From the NCBI RefSeq assembly GCF_033118175.1, contig NC_083691.1:15535001-15599000 (forward strand): a DNA stretch of 64,000 bases, written 5' to 3'. The notes under the pieces are model-generated. The model saw only the letters and a list, made by a program, of their open reading frames with translations, ran no database searches and had not been told where the DNA came from. Source of the stretch: Dama dama. Taxonomy: Eukaryota > Chordata > Mammalia > Artiodactyla > Cervidae. Below, piece after piece: positions 33,122 through 44,978 of the stretch. Position 1 is the stretch's first letter, and each line of letters begins with the position of its first letter. The position numbers were made by a program, and so were the translations under genes.

Positions 33122-34184
33122 GGCATGGAGACGCTCTCTGATGGCTGCTCTGTGCCGTATCTTTGCTTCTATGTGAACTCGGACACTGTGTGTACACACC
33201 ACAGCAGCTGCTCTCCAGGCAAACTTATTCATATAGCAGATTCGGAATTCTTACGATTTTTCTCTTCTGCATAGAAAACAAGTTTCCTGGAAACAAAATT
33301 CAGTATCTGAAATTGTCTAACTTGTGCTGCTCTTATTAATTTACAAATCAATCAGGTTAAGAACAAGAAAGTTAAAAGCAAGAAACAGCATGAGCCAAGA
33401 CATACAGGGTCTTGGCTGAAGGAAGGGACAAGGAGACTGAATCCTGCTGCACGTGGCCTACGCCCTTCGGGGGAATCACCGGACAGCCTCGGCCTCCAGA
33501 CAGACCACGGCCTCGCTTGGGACCAAGCGCTGCCTGCCTGTTCTCACCTCGGGATGTCGTCCCACCTATCCTAATGGCCAGAAACACGCGTAGAGTATCT
33601 CTGCACTGGCTGGCCAGGGGAGGCTCTTGGAGGTGGTGACATCTAAGGTGAGTGGGAAAGGATGAGCAGGAGTTTTCCAGGCAAACAAAAGGAAGGTTGC
33701 CTTTCTGGAAGAGGGAGGAGCTTGCACATGCACACAAGTAGGAAGCTCATCCATGGAAGAGGAGGGGTTACCCAGGTGGGCGCGGGCCCTGCAAGGAAGC
33801 AGGTGGACGGTGCACAGGGGTGCATGGCCCATGGCTGCTCCAAAGACCCCAAGCTCCATCTGGCTGGAGGAGAGGAGGGGCAGTGGGAAGATGGGGAGGG
33901 GTGCCTTCCAATTTCCTGGGTGCAGTTGTTCTGGAGGGACAGAGTACCAAGGGGACTGACTCTGGGCAGGAGGGCCCTTCAAGTAGAGAAGACTGAAAGC
34001 TTGTTGGAAGGGGGGAGGCATGGACACTTCTGTTCATGAAGGGGTGTGCACATGCATCCAGAGCTCTGAGGCTCCCCAGGTCCCCACCAGGTGGCTGACT
34101 CACCTGCGCCGCCATTAAATGGAGTAGAACCTTATGCTGGTCTAGAAAGAAGAGCGAAGTCCTCAACATAGGCTTCCTCCTTTT
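33122..34184. other. Single-copy DNA, GC-rich, no supported gene
   Basis: No repeat recognised. CpG density is high at 33451-33592. Overlapping frames on both strands (up to 153 codons, 33566-34027 minus) lack domains. Confidence 0.5.
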
Positions 34185-35026
34185 ATGACACTTTCCTTAT
34201 TGATTTCACTTTATTGCTTTTTGAAGACATTTCATATCTTACAAATTGAAGGTTGGCAGCAACCTTGTGTGGCACACATCTGTAGACACTATCTTTGCAA
34301 AAGTGTTCTCTCACTTTCTGACTTTGAGTCACGTTTTGATCATTTTCCAAACAGTTCACACTTTTCCATGATTATTACGCTAGTTGTGGTGATCATTTAT
34401 GTTATTATTATAATCATTTCAGGTACAACAAGCCATGCCCTTGTAGGTTTGCAGACTTAATCCACAAATGTATTTGTTTTTACTGCTCCATCAACCAGCT
34501 ATTCACCCATCTTTCTCCCAACTCCTTGGGCCTCCTTATGCTCTGAAATGCAACAATATTGAATTTAGACCAATTAGTAAGGCTACAGTGGCCTCTAAGA
34601 GTTCAAATGAAAGGAAGGATGACATACTTCTTACGTTAAGTCAAAAGCTAGAGAGGATCAAGCTTAGTGAGGAAGGCATGTCAAATCCCAGGCAGGCAGA
34701 AAGCTAGGCCTCTGGTGCCAAACAGTTAGCCAAGATGTGAATGCAAAGGAAACATTCTTGAAGGAAATTAGAAGTGATACTCCAGGGAAAACACCAATGA
34801 TAAGAAAGCTAAACAGTATGGAGAAAGCTTGAGTGGTCTGGATGGAAGCTCAACCCAGACCCAACATTCCCTCAAGCCAAAGCTCAACCCAAAGTCCTAA
34901 CTTTCTTCAGTTCTGTGAAGGCTGAGACAGGTGTGGACACTGCAGGAGGGAAGTGTGAAACTAGCAGAGGTGGGTGCATGAGGTTTAAAAAAAATGCCCT
35001 CATGGTGGACATACATCAAGGGTGTC
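34185..35026 (+). mobile_element. Tigger (TcMar-Tigger, pogo-type) DNA transposon fragment
   Basis: Sequence from 'tgatttcactttattgcttt' on follows the 5' part of a Tigger1-like element: 'tgctccatcaaccagctatt', 'tgcaacaatattgaatttag', then the start of the transposase. It breaks off at a Bov-tA at 35027. No Tigger continuation is visible beyond the SINE, so the element is 3'-truncated or deleted here. Confidence 0.88.
34598..35015 (+). pseudogene. Tigger transposase amino-terminal remnant
   Basis: Conceptual translation near 34598-34707 shows a Ser/Lys-rich start followed by LTLSQKLERIKLSEEGMS, the first part of the CENP-B/pogo-type helix-turn-helix DNA-binding domain. After frame breaks and stops, 34915-35015 reads MKAETGVDTAGG then ASRG-like and MRFKK, matching the later DNA-binding half of Tigger transposase. 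The DDE catalytic region is not present. Non-functional. Confidence 0.85.
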
Positions 35027-35222
35027 CCTGGTGGCTCAGCGGTAAAGAATCCACCTGCGGTGCAGGAGACCCAGGTTTGACCCCTGGGTCAGGAAGATCC
35101 CCTGGAGAAGGGAACGACAACCCACTCCAGTATTCTTGCCTGGGAAATCCCATGGACAGAGGAGCCTGGTGGGCTACAATCCATGGGGTCACAAAGAGTC
35201 GGGCACAACTTAGCAACTAAAA
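35027..35222 (+). mobile_element. Bov-tA SINE at the broken end of Tigger
   Basis: A well-preserved sense Bov-tA: 'gtccctggtggctcagcggt', 'ggaagatcccctggagaagg', 'gacagaggagcctggtgggc', 'caaagagtcgggcacaactt', followed by a (acc)n-like tail. A clear target duplication was not found. Confidence 0.96.
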
Positions 35223-35829
35223 CCACCACCACCACCATCATTCAACTGAGCATTTTTATAGTGATGTTCCCAAGAGTGAGGAACTTGGGAACTATGCATT
35301 TATCAAGTTCAAAGACAACTTTATTCATTTAACCATTTAACAAGTATTTGTTGAGTTACTTCTGTATCAGTGAACAAAACAAGCAGAATTCCCTGCGGAA
35401 GTAGAGCTCACATTTTGCTGTTCTCATTGTCTTTCTTTGCCTCCACTACCTGGTTCCCCCACACTGGTTTAATATAACATTTGGGAGTGATATGCTTTTA
35501 CCATTATGATTAACAGCAAAGACAGTTTCTAAATGCAGAGCCATGACTATTGAGACTCTGTAGTGGCCCAGTGTGAAGGGATGAGCAAGAGTAAAATGGA
35601 ATCTTTGGGTAATCAAGCCAATGGGTGTCTATGAACCAACAGAAAATAAAGTTACCAAAAGGATTTATTCTGAAAAATGGGGCTAATTATTCAAAATATC
35701 ATTAAATCTAAAATGCCATTGAAGAAGAGCTATACTTTGTATGCAGTAGTGTAGAATAATGCTGGAATAAAATTACACTTATTAATTGCAGTATCTCACT
35801 TTATATTCTTTTACTCTGAGTATGCATCC
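35223..35829. other. Single-copy DNA with a possible ancient repeat piece
   Basis: 35310-35405 ('catttaacaagtatttgttg', 'agtgaacaaaacaagcagaa', 'gtagagctcacatt') resembles a common old mammalian repeat 3' end whose family I cannot name. The rest is unique-looking. Confidence 0.4.
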
Positions 35830-36720
35830 TGATATTTTAAGTGGATTTATTATAGACAGCCAATAGACAGATCCTACAGTTGTCCCATCTGCCAAAATTT
35901 CCACTTTAAACCTGGAAGTTTAGTTTATTTAAATTGAATGTAGCCATTGATACAATTGAGATCATATCTACCATTTATTTGCTTTATATTTATCTCATAT
36001 TCTTTTTCTTCCTTTTTTCTCACTTTTTCTGCCTTTTCCAAAACTGTTTTTTTATGATTCAATTTTTTATATCTCTGCTATCTGCTTATTAGCAATGCTT
36101 CTTTATTTTAAATTTAAGTAGTTGCTCTAGTGTTTGCAGTTACATCTTCAGCTTATCACAGCTTTATGTAGAGTGTAAGAAAATCACAGCAAACAATTCC
36201 ATTTATGCCTCCTATTTGCACTATTATTGTTATATATTACTACAAACATATATTTTGTAGTAATGTTACAAATAATGTTACATAATTTTACAAATCCAAT
36301 AATATATTATCATTATTTTTGCTTTAAACATCAATTATCTTTCAAGGAGACAACAATTTTTTTAAGGTTTTCATATTTTTCATGTATTTCCAGTGCTCTT
36401 AATCCCCCTTTTTATAAATCAAGGTTTCTTTCTGGTGTCATCTTACTTTTACTAAAGTAATTTCCTTTAACAATTTTGTAGCAAAAGTGTTGCGATAAAG
36501 AATTTGCTCAGTATTTGTTTTTCTGGAAAATACTTGAATTTCCCTTCAGTTTTGCAGAAGAAAAAGTTCAAGTTTAGAAAAAAAGGTATTTTCTAAATAT
36601 TTTAAAGATATTTCTCCATTTTCTTTGTAGCTACATAGATTCTAAAGCGAACTCTGGGGTATTCTTTGTTTCTCTGTTAGTTATGGGCTTTTATTTTCCA
36701 GTGCACATTTTTTCTGCCTT
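35830..36720 (-). mobile_element. Old L1M LINE 3' region, antisense
   Basis: Antisense phrasing in the L1M 3' order: 'ttgaatgtagccattgatac', 'tcactttttctgccttttcc', 'agtagttgctctagtgtttg', 'atcttcagcttatcacagct', 'tttgctttaaacatcaatta', 'gaaaatacttgaatttccct', 'aaagatatttctccattttc'. Heavily mutated. Confidence 0.85.
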
Positions 36721-36879
36721 TCTCTCTATATATATGACTTTCTGTGTGTGTGTGTGTCTGTACCTACCTGGTATTGTCCCTACTGCAGTGCTGGGAGGGG
36801 TGTTTTAATAGCAGCAGATTGAAGATGAGACTGGGAAACAGCACCAAATACTAATGGGCAGCGATAATCATGGCATGTC

Positions 36880-37740
36880 GTGGGTCTCAATTCTACTGTC
36901 TATCCACCTGTTTCTTATTTAGCCTTAGACTCTACCTCAGGACTTTCCAGGAAGCCTTCTACACCTTCCTCTCTCACCTTACTTCTCTGCCTCCCATCCA
37001 TTACTAAAATAAGTGGCCTCTGTTTTTCACTGCACTACACACTGGATTTCCCTCTGTCTTACAATGGATTCTCTTCTATTGCTTTATTTGCGTATCTCCA
37101 TGGCTAGACTTATTAACAAGCAGAGACATTACTTTGCCAACAAAGGTCCGTCTAGTCAAGGCTATGGTTTTTCCAGTAGTCATGTATGGATGTGAGAGTT
37201 GGACTATAAAGAAAGCTGAGCATCAAAGAATTGATGCTTTTGAACTGTGGTGTTAGAGAAGATGCTTGAGAATCCCTTGGACTGCAAGGAGATCCAGCTA
37301 GTCCAACCTAAAAGAAATCAGTCCTGAATATCCATTGGAAGGACTGACGTTGAAGCTGAAACTCCAATACTTTGGCCACCTGATGCAAAGAGCTGACTCA
37401 TTGGAAAAGACCCTGATGCTGGGAAAGATTGAAGGCAGGAGGAGAAGGGGACAACAGAGGATGAGATGATTGGATGGCATCACCGACTCAATGGACATCA
37501 GTTTGAGTAAACTCCAGGAGTTGATGATGGACAGGGAGGTCTGAAGTGCTGCAGTCCATGGGGTCGCAAAGAGTCAGACACAACTGAGCAACTGAACTGA
37601 ACTGAACTGATGGCTAGACTGTGTGAACTCCTTCAGGGCAAAAGCTGTGGTTTTTATTTTTACCTCAGATAACTTTCCTTTGCCAGGGGCATATCACATT
37701 CTCAACAAATGTTTGATGGAAGAATGCCTGAGTAAATGGT
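36880..37740 (+). mobile_element. L2 LINE 3' end, split by BovB
   Basis: The left part (36880-37110) has 'tttccaggaagccttctaca' and 'atctccatggctagact'. The right part (37610-37740) continues 'ggctagactgtgtgaactcc', 'ttcagggcaaaagctgtgg', 'ccaggggcatatcacattct', 'caacaaatgtttgatgg'. Together they give the L2 3' end order. The BovB separates them. Confidence 0.8.
37111..37609 (+). mobile_element. BovB LINE 3' fragment with exact 11-bp target duplication
   Basis: Sense BovB from 'tattaacaagcagagacatt' to a tail of actga repeats. The 11-mer atggctagact flanks it exactly (37100-37110 and 37610-37620). It carries the typical 'ggatgtgagagttggactat' and 'gaccctgatgctgggaaaga' segments. 5'-truncated. 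Confidence 0.97.
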
Positions 37741-38194
37741 GTCTTCCACTGGATTCTGAGTTTGAAGGGCAAAGATTATATTTCTTCCAATATTTGTTGT
37801 AACTTCAGTTCAAGATAGGATGATCGGCATAAAAGCATTCTGAATGCAGAATTGAAAGTCTGGCTGAGCAGAAAAGTTGACTACAGAGCTTTTTGCTAAC
37901 TGACCTCAACACCAAAGGCCTGAGAGCAGAACCCAGGATGGGAGAGAAGCCATCTCCCAGTCTGTTGTGTTCCTCCTTTAGTAAGATCTCTGCCTGCCTG
38001 GGAACCTGACATACATGCCACTAGTTTTCAAAACCTCTCCCCAGCCTAAAGCCTTTGAGGAGAGGTACAAATATGTTTGACATAGTAGCTATAAAAAAAG
38101 GAAATGAGAGGATTACTGATTTCCTGCCTAGATTTGCATCTCTATTCCTGTCAATATCCATGCTCTGCTTCCCTGCAAATAAGAATGATTTAAA
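37741..38194. other. Single-copy DNA, nothing recognised
   Basis: Unique-looking, between L2 and MIR. Confidence 0.5.
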
Positions 38195-38400
38195 AAGCAC
38201 ATAACATTTATTGAGTACTAATTAGGCCAGACACTTGGCAAGGCATTTTACAGAGACGATCGTCATCGTTTCACAGATTAGGAAACTCAGACAGAGACAA
38301 GACATGACTTGCCCAAGGAAATATGTTAGCAGGAAAAGCAGCAGAATTTGAGCCCTGGTTCATTCACCAATGAAATCCATTTTCTTACCACTAAGTAAAG
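38195..38400 (-). mobile_element. MIR SINE, antisense
   Basis: 'taacatttattgagtactaa', 'gccagacacttggcaaggca', 'tttcacagattaggaaactc', 'acttgcccaaggaaatatg', 'gaatttgagccctggttc', 'ttcttaccactaagtaaag' are antisense MIR from end to end. Confidence 0.9.
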
Positions 38401-38454
38401 AGCATTCTATCAATGTCTCTAAACATATGAAATACAGTTTCACAGTTACTAATA

Positions 38455-38665
38455 AATGACTAAATGAGGACCTTAAAGTCAGACCTTATAGCTTCACATG
38501 CAAACTCTGCTCTGCTTTGGACAAATTCCTTGAGGCTCTGTCTTCAATATTTTCATCTGGAAAACTGAGAAAATAATACTATAAATATTACAAGACAATT
38601 CTTATAAGACAAAATGAGATTACATGTATGAAAAGTGTTGTGCATGTTGCATAGCACTATATTAT
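38455..38665 (+). mobile_element. MIR SINE
   Basis: Sense MIR: 'cacatgcaaactctgctctg', 'ctttggacaaattccttgag', 'ttcatctggaaaactgagaa', 'gacaaaatgagattacatgt', 'tgcatgttgcatagcac'. It lies 55 bp from an antisense MIR, an independent insertion. Confidence 0.82.
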
Positions 38666-41600
38666 TATAACATTATCTCAAATATTATATAATTTGACAA
38701 GCAGCAAGACTCCCCTCCCCCTTAAAATATATCTAATGAGGCAGCTATATATTTTTTTTTTTTACTAGCAAATATCCCCTTGAAGATGCAGACACCTGAT
38801 TTGAATCTACTCATTAAGTGGCTGGCCTTCGTTCCTAACTTGAAATGAATTATTCCATCCGTTGATATCTTGGCTGCTGGATGGGGTCAGTTTCACCTAA
38901 TGGTGAAAGCTTTTAAGTGAAGGAAAACATGGTTTTGAGCACTGCACACTGTGTGATAAGTCTGGGAAGGGAAGAGGGTGACTAAGATAAGGGAGACCCA
39001 CTGTCCTGGGACCAGGAATGCATAACCCTTGAGGCACTGCAGTGGGAGAGAGCAAGAAAACATCAGTCAGAAGTGGAGCAGAGGACTTTTCAATTCCACT
39101 TAGGGCTCTTCTGGTCAAACTCAGAAGACCACAGGCTAAAATTATTTGAGATGTAGTGAACCAGCTGTAGAAATCCTATTTCAAAACTGATTATCCGTGG
39201 CTTCCAACCAAGCACAGGATTGTCAGAGCAATTACCCAAAGCGCAGGTGAGAAGCCGGAGCCAGTCTTGTTTTCCTCGGACGTCTGGTCTGGCTCTGCTC
39301 CCCGACTTCCCCTTTTTCCCATCACTAAGCCCCTCACCTGGTGGCTCTGAGTAGAGATTACTGAAATCCTTTCCCAACTGTGAATTCAGTTTAAGCGAAA
39401 TTTTAGGAAACATGGTTTTAATCCCATACGGACATTTCCACCAGTGTATGTGAGTTACACATGTTGGGAATAATTGGAAAAAGAGGCGCCTGAGTTAGAG
39501 ACAGGAAAGAAAGGAAGTAAAAGGAAAGCAAACAAACAATAAAGCAGGCAGAGCTGTGCAGAGGTCTTGCAAGGAGGCTTTGCGAGACAGGAGGTCTGAC
39601 ACCAGGCTGCCTGCTCTCAGGAGGGATCAAGGACCCCCACCTGCAGGGCTGTGCGCAGGTCCTCGGGGAAACACCCTCTGCCCCTGTGGACGCTCTGGCC
39701 ATCAAAGCTGGCAGCCCAGTCCCCAGCTCAACCAGAAATCACATGGAAAAATCAGACTCAGGAGAAACAAAGCAGAGGAAATACGTCTTTCAATGGGCTT
39801 AGTATCAACTGCAAGGACGAAAAATGCATGTCCTAACGTTTGGTTGAAGCTGTCAAGAAAAGAGAACCTGGGAAGATGCTTCCAGAAGAGAAATACTCAT
39901 TGGAAATAAACTCCAGAGAACTCAGTATATTAACACATGAAAATGCCTGATAGACTCTTGTATTTTTGTTTTTTACCTCCCTTTTCCAAATCTTCAGTTC
40001 CTCAACAGCTCTGTGTCCTAGCATAGAGATTTTCAAAATGCAAATTCCTGTATGTGGGAAGTATTTTTGCATCTCAATCAGTTATTGTACCTGCAACTAG
40101 GAAGATCACGTAAAGGGGAGCAATGCCGTTCAACATGTAGATACGAATATTGTTATTTTTACCTTAAAAGTGTTTACTCACAGAAAATCACGTAATGCAG
40201 CAAACTTATAAAAAGGCAGGCACTCTTGTCAAAAAACTTAGAGTGACCAAGGAAAGCCAGAGGAAAACGTGCTATGCTGGTTACTGCTTACATTCTTAAT
40301 TCCAGCTAATCATATCCTCATGTCCCCTTCATGTGCACATTAAAGAAATTGTCAGTAATTAGTGGAAAATTTAACATAAAGAACCCATGTAAAAACAGGG
40401 TTTTAATTATAACATTTACACAGGTTGCAAATTCCAGCTTGCCTTTGTGTAAGAGACAATCAGAACCATACTTAATTTTTTAAAGCCATTTTAGAAAAAG
40501 AAAAAAAGCAACTGGCCTTTGATATTTAAGTCATGTTCATACACTTGTTTTTCAGCACCGTTATTCTGGTATTTTTCAACCAGATCCCCTAATCGAGGAG
40601 ACAAGGTTGTTCTTGGAGTTAAGAATGTATAGCTGTCATCATGGAAAGATATGTTTTTGACATCATGTGGGAGCATTTCCTCCTTGTGATTCAAGCCCCA
40701 AAGACCTCTGCTCAGGCTAACACAGGGCAGAAAAGAATGGAACCCAGACATTCATTTCAGCAGCTTCTGATGTTGGCGATTCTTCAAAGACCAAGAGGCT
40801 CCCGGGTCATCAGTAGTTGGTAGATGACGGACTTTCTCTCATTCCAGAATCCTAAGGGAAGTAAAGCCCCAGGACAGACCAAAAGGCAAGAACTTACCTG
40901 GTCCATGGGACCAAAGATACGTGAAGTAGGCTATAAAAAATAATGTATTGGATCTGGAAGTAAAATGTTAGAATTTTAATTTCTAGTATCTTAAAAAGCA
41001 GGGAAATATGTATGTCAGTAATACTGTACATGCAGAGCAACTCAGTTATTTTTACTCTAAGGATTTTCACATCCAGTAAGAGGGTGGTTTTCTGGCAGAA
41101 ATGTGGTCATTGCACAGCTCGGGAGTTGACCTGGGCGCCCCATGCACTATTTTCTTTGCAGCTTAGGGAGGGTAATTCATCCAGCCTGGTTAAGTGCACT
41201 TAAGAATCAACTTGTCTACTTTAAACCAATTTCAATGCAAGGTTAAGTGGCATAAAAAGTTTCCTGCAAAGAAATAGCAAATTAAGCAAAACATAAGAAT
41301 GCAAACTAATGTTAAACAAGAAAATATTAGAGCTTATTTTTATTTCTTTAATTTGTCATATATGCTTTTGTCAGCCACATAACAGCTTAAAACAATGTCA
41401 GTCCCAAATTCTAAACTCTGAGGAAAACATTTTGGAAAATAGATTATATCTACTGTCATCAACAGAACCTCCTCCTAAGTGTATATTTGAACTTCAGATT
41501 TAAATTTGACGATGATATTCAGAAAACGTACAGTTTGGTTACTCAAGCTTAAAGTCATGTGACACTTTAGCAACTACTTTACAGATTTAATTAAGCTTCA

Positions 41601-42014
41601 TAGTAAAATTTTAAAACTTCTTTTGTGAGATCTTATCAAACGATAAAAGACAAAAATATGCCTCCCATTCAGAGAAAACTTTGTTACTTACAAAATCTTA
41701 TTATTTTGATACAAACAGAAGAAATAGTACCTGAGAAAATATGACAACAAACTAAACGTATAAATAAAAAAAAAATACACTATCAAATGGAAATATACTT
41801 ACCTGGTATCGCCTGCTATTAGATGGTATATAGAAAATATTGCTAGATGTGCAAAGAAATTAGTATTAAATTAAATTATACAGTGTGAGAGGTTGAAGAG
41901 AGGTTGCTTGAAAAGTACTGGCCTATCTTCCAGGATTCAGCTTGTGGAATTTTCTAGACTCTGTTCCAGGAATTGTTTTAGCAGCTACTAAGGAGAAAGA
42001 TATAATAAACAGTG
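38666..42014. other. Repeat-poor block of 3.3 kb
   Basis: No SINE, LINE, LTR or DNA transposon recognised across the whole interval, against an average of roughly one element per kb elsewhere. Frames of 79-117 codons (39090-39413 minus, 39556-39909 plus) have no domain. It may hold conserved non-coding DNA. Confidence 0.55.
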
Positions 42015-42225
42015 ATGAAGGGACTTCCTTGGGAATCCAGTGGCTTTAAGACTTCACCATCCAATGCAGGGGATATGGGTTCAATCCCTGGTCATGGAGC
42101 TAAGATTCAACATACCTTGTGGCCAAAAAACCAAAACATAAAACAGAAGCAATACTGTAACAAATTCAATAAAGACTTTAAAATGGTCCACATTGAAAAT
42201 AAATAAATAGATAAATAAATACATA
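42015..42225 (+). mobile_element. CHR-2-type tRNA SINE, diverged
   Basis: 'gggacttccttgggaatcca', 'tcaccatccaatgcaggg', 'gggttcaatccctggtcatg', 'gagctaagattcaacatacc', then an A-rich region ending in aaata repeats. It matches the CHR-type order with many changes. Confidence 0.88.
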
Positions 42226-44569
42226 AAAGAGACAAGCAAAGATGAGATCATTTAATAAAAATAATGTATATTAAGAAAAAGATAGTGACCATGAAGTTTT
42301 TTTTTCCATATAGCAATTAGCTGATTTTCTCCTGACAAGTCAAATAATGGTATAATTTAAAAATAAATTTTGTGTCTTTCTCTTACAAAAAGATGAGCAT
42401 ACAAAATTTGCTTAGCGTTTTTTGTAATGATATGTAGCTTATAAAAGTATATTATGTAACACACATTGAAACATATGCATACAGCTAATCTAAATCTTCA
42501 AGTAAAGCAGTTATTTAACAGCCAGGGAGAAACTAACTGTAACTCAAAATAAATGGAAGCTATGAAGGGAACCGTGTGTAAAACTTATTTGAAAATGTTT
42601 CTCTTATCTGATTGCTTATCTGAAACTGATGTCAGTTTATCACCTTCAAAGGACTTGTATCTGCTTTCGGAAACAGAATTGACTGAAATGTTTACAACTG
42701 TCTGAATAAAGTGCCTTGATAAGGCAGAATCCTCCTATTTCCAATGGACTGTTTGGCATCTCTCCTTGGATGTCAAATAGACATCTAAAAATCAGCATAC
42801 CTGCAACCAAACTCCCAATAATCTGCACACCTACTTCACCTTTACCTGTCTTGTTCCAGGTAGTGGAACCTTTCTGTGCTGGTTTCTTAAGTCAAACCAC
42901 TAATATCCATCTCTGAGCCTTTTCTGCCTCCCTCCTGAACCCCATACATCCCACACCAAACGTGTCAAGAAATCCTCTTAGCTCCACCCTCAAACACATC
43001 TAGAGTCTTAGCTTTGTCATCAGCTCACCTGACACTGGCCACCACCTCTTCCTGGTTTTTCCAGTGTGTGTCTGTCAATCCCAAACTCCCAATTTATCCC
43101 TCCCCTCTCCGTTTCCGGTTGGGTTTTCTGCACCCTTTTCACTGCCTAGTACAAGGTCAACTACAGGAGGCAAAGGAAACTTTTGAGCCACTTTGAGCGG
43201 TTTTCTCCTGGGGTCTCCCGGAGCCCCAGAGCCTACAAGCCACATCCTCAATGCACAAGCATTTAGGGACCCAGAGCTAGAAAAGAACCGAATAAAATCT
43301 GCTCAACAAAGGAACGGCTTCATAATTCAAGAACTTCTGGGAAAACAGGGAGAGCCTGCCAAAATCTGAGGCAAGTGATGTGGACAGTGTGGATGTAAAA
43401 GGTTCTGTGGGGGCTTGAGCTTTCTCTTTACAAATAGGTTTTGTACAACACTGAGAAACCCAGCCAAAGGCATTGTGGAGAGTGACTTCACACTTCACAA
43501 GACTCCTCTAAATGTCGTTTTCCTGAAGCGCACCAAATGGGGGAGACGCGAGAAGTGGATGCCATCCCCTTTGTTTATTTTGTATGTTAACTGTTCTGCA
43601 AATATATCGGCACATGTATAGAAACTCCACTGACAAAGCGCATGCACAGTTTTCCTCTTCTCTGATGCCCCACAGAATGCTGTGAGAGACTGATCATGCC
43701 CTGTGGGCACCAGGCTACCTGTGAAGGGGTCAGGCATCCATCCCATCACCAGATGGGAGTGAGGGGCTATTCACCTAAACCAACAATCTCACATCTTCCC
43801 CTGAACTGCCACACTTGAAATAGAATCAGTAACAATTATGGGTCAGAGACACACTTCGGAAATATATTTAGGATGCAGGAAATGTTTAAGACAATCACTT
43901 AAAACACCTCCATTTTTTAAACTCATTGATGGTCCCTGGCATTTAGGAGGACCCAGGAAGACTGCAGGTACCTACAGGACTTCTCAAACATACTGGGGGA
44001 CATGTTGTTTACTGTCATCTATGTATTAAATTTCCTTTATCATAGGATAGCTTTATAAAAATAGATCAGCTATTTCTGGAATAGATTTGCTCCTTAGTTG
44101 GCTAAAGAGACAAACCAGTCATACCAAATCCTTTGGATAGTTAGGAGTGAACAATAAAAAGACTAACTGTAATTTTCTAAGAAATTGCACTTTTCTGATA
44201 AAAAAGTATCCTGGGTTATTGATACCAACACTGCTGAAAACATCAAGAAATGCGGGATGAGAGAGGAGGGAAAATGTTCCTGAAAGGATCAAGGAATACA
44301 CAAGATAATAAGGAATAAGCAAAAATAAACCTGGACTTGAAATTGTCATGACTAGATCTAAGAAGCAGAGACAGAAAATTAAAAATAAACAAGCAACCGC
44401 TAGACACAAGTTCGATGAGCTGAAATAAGATAAATACTAATTTAGAATTTCTAGGGAAATACCTTTCAAGAATAGGGCACAATAGAGACATTTTTAGATA
44501 AACAAAACTAAGAAAGTTTGCCAAGAGGAGATCCTCAGAAAAGGATGTAATTAGGCCAGAAAAAAGGTG
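42226..44569. other. Repeat-poor block of 2.3 kb
   Basis: No transposon recognised. 43270-43640 has moderate GC and retained CpGs. Short frames are present but none carries a domain. Confidence 0.55.
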
Positions 44570-44581
44570 AACATTAAAAAA

Positions 44582-44966
44582 GCCATTGTTTTTGCTGTTC
44601 AGTCGCTAAGTCATGTCCAACTCATTTCGATCCCACGGACTGTAGCACACCAAGCTTTCCTGTCCTTCACCATCTTCTGGAACTTGCTCAAACACATATC
44701 CATTAAGTTGGTGATGCCATCGCACCATCTCATCCTCTGTCATCCCCTTCTCTTGCCTTCAATCCTTCCCAGCATCAGGGTCTTCTCCAAATAGTCAGTC
44801 CTTTGCATCAGGTGGCCAAAGTGTTGCAGCTTCAGCTTCAGCTTCAGTCCTTCCAATGAGTATTCAGGGTTGATTTCTTCCAGGATCGATTGGTTTGATC
44901 TCCTTGCTGACCAAGGGACCCTCGAGAGTCCTCTCCAGCACCACAGTTCAAAAGCATCAATTCATA
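44582..44966 (-). mobile_element. BovB LINE 3' fragment, antisense
   Basis: 'tgttcagtcgctaagtcatg', 'gatcccacggactgtagcac', 'ttcagcttcagtccttcca', 'agagtcctctccagcacca', ending 'caaaagcatcaattcat'. The sequences aacattaaaaaa (44570-44581) and aacatgaaaaaa (44967-44978) form a 12-bp duplication with one mismatch. Confidence 0.94.
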
Positions 44967-44978
44967 AACATGAAAAAA

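Noticed and set aside
33566..34027. A 153-codon minus-strand frame with competing plus-strand frames
   Set aside because: No domain, no splice or promoter evidence, GC-rich.
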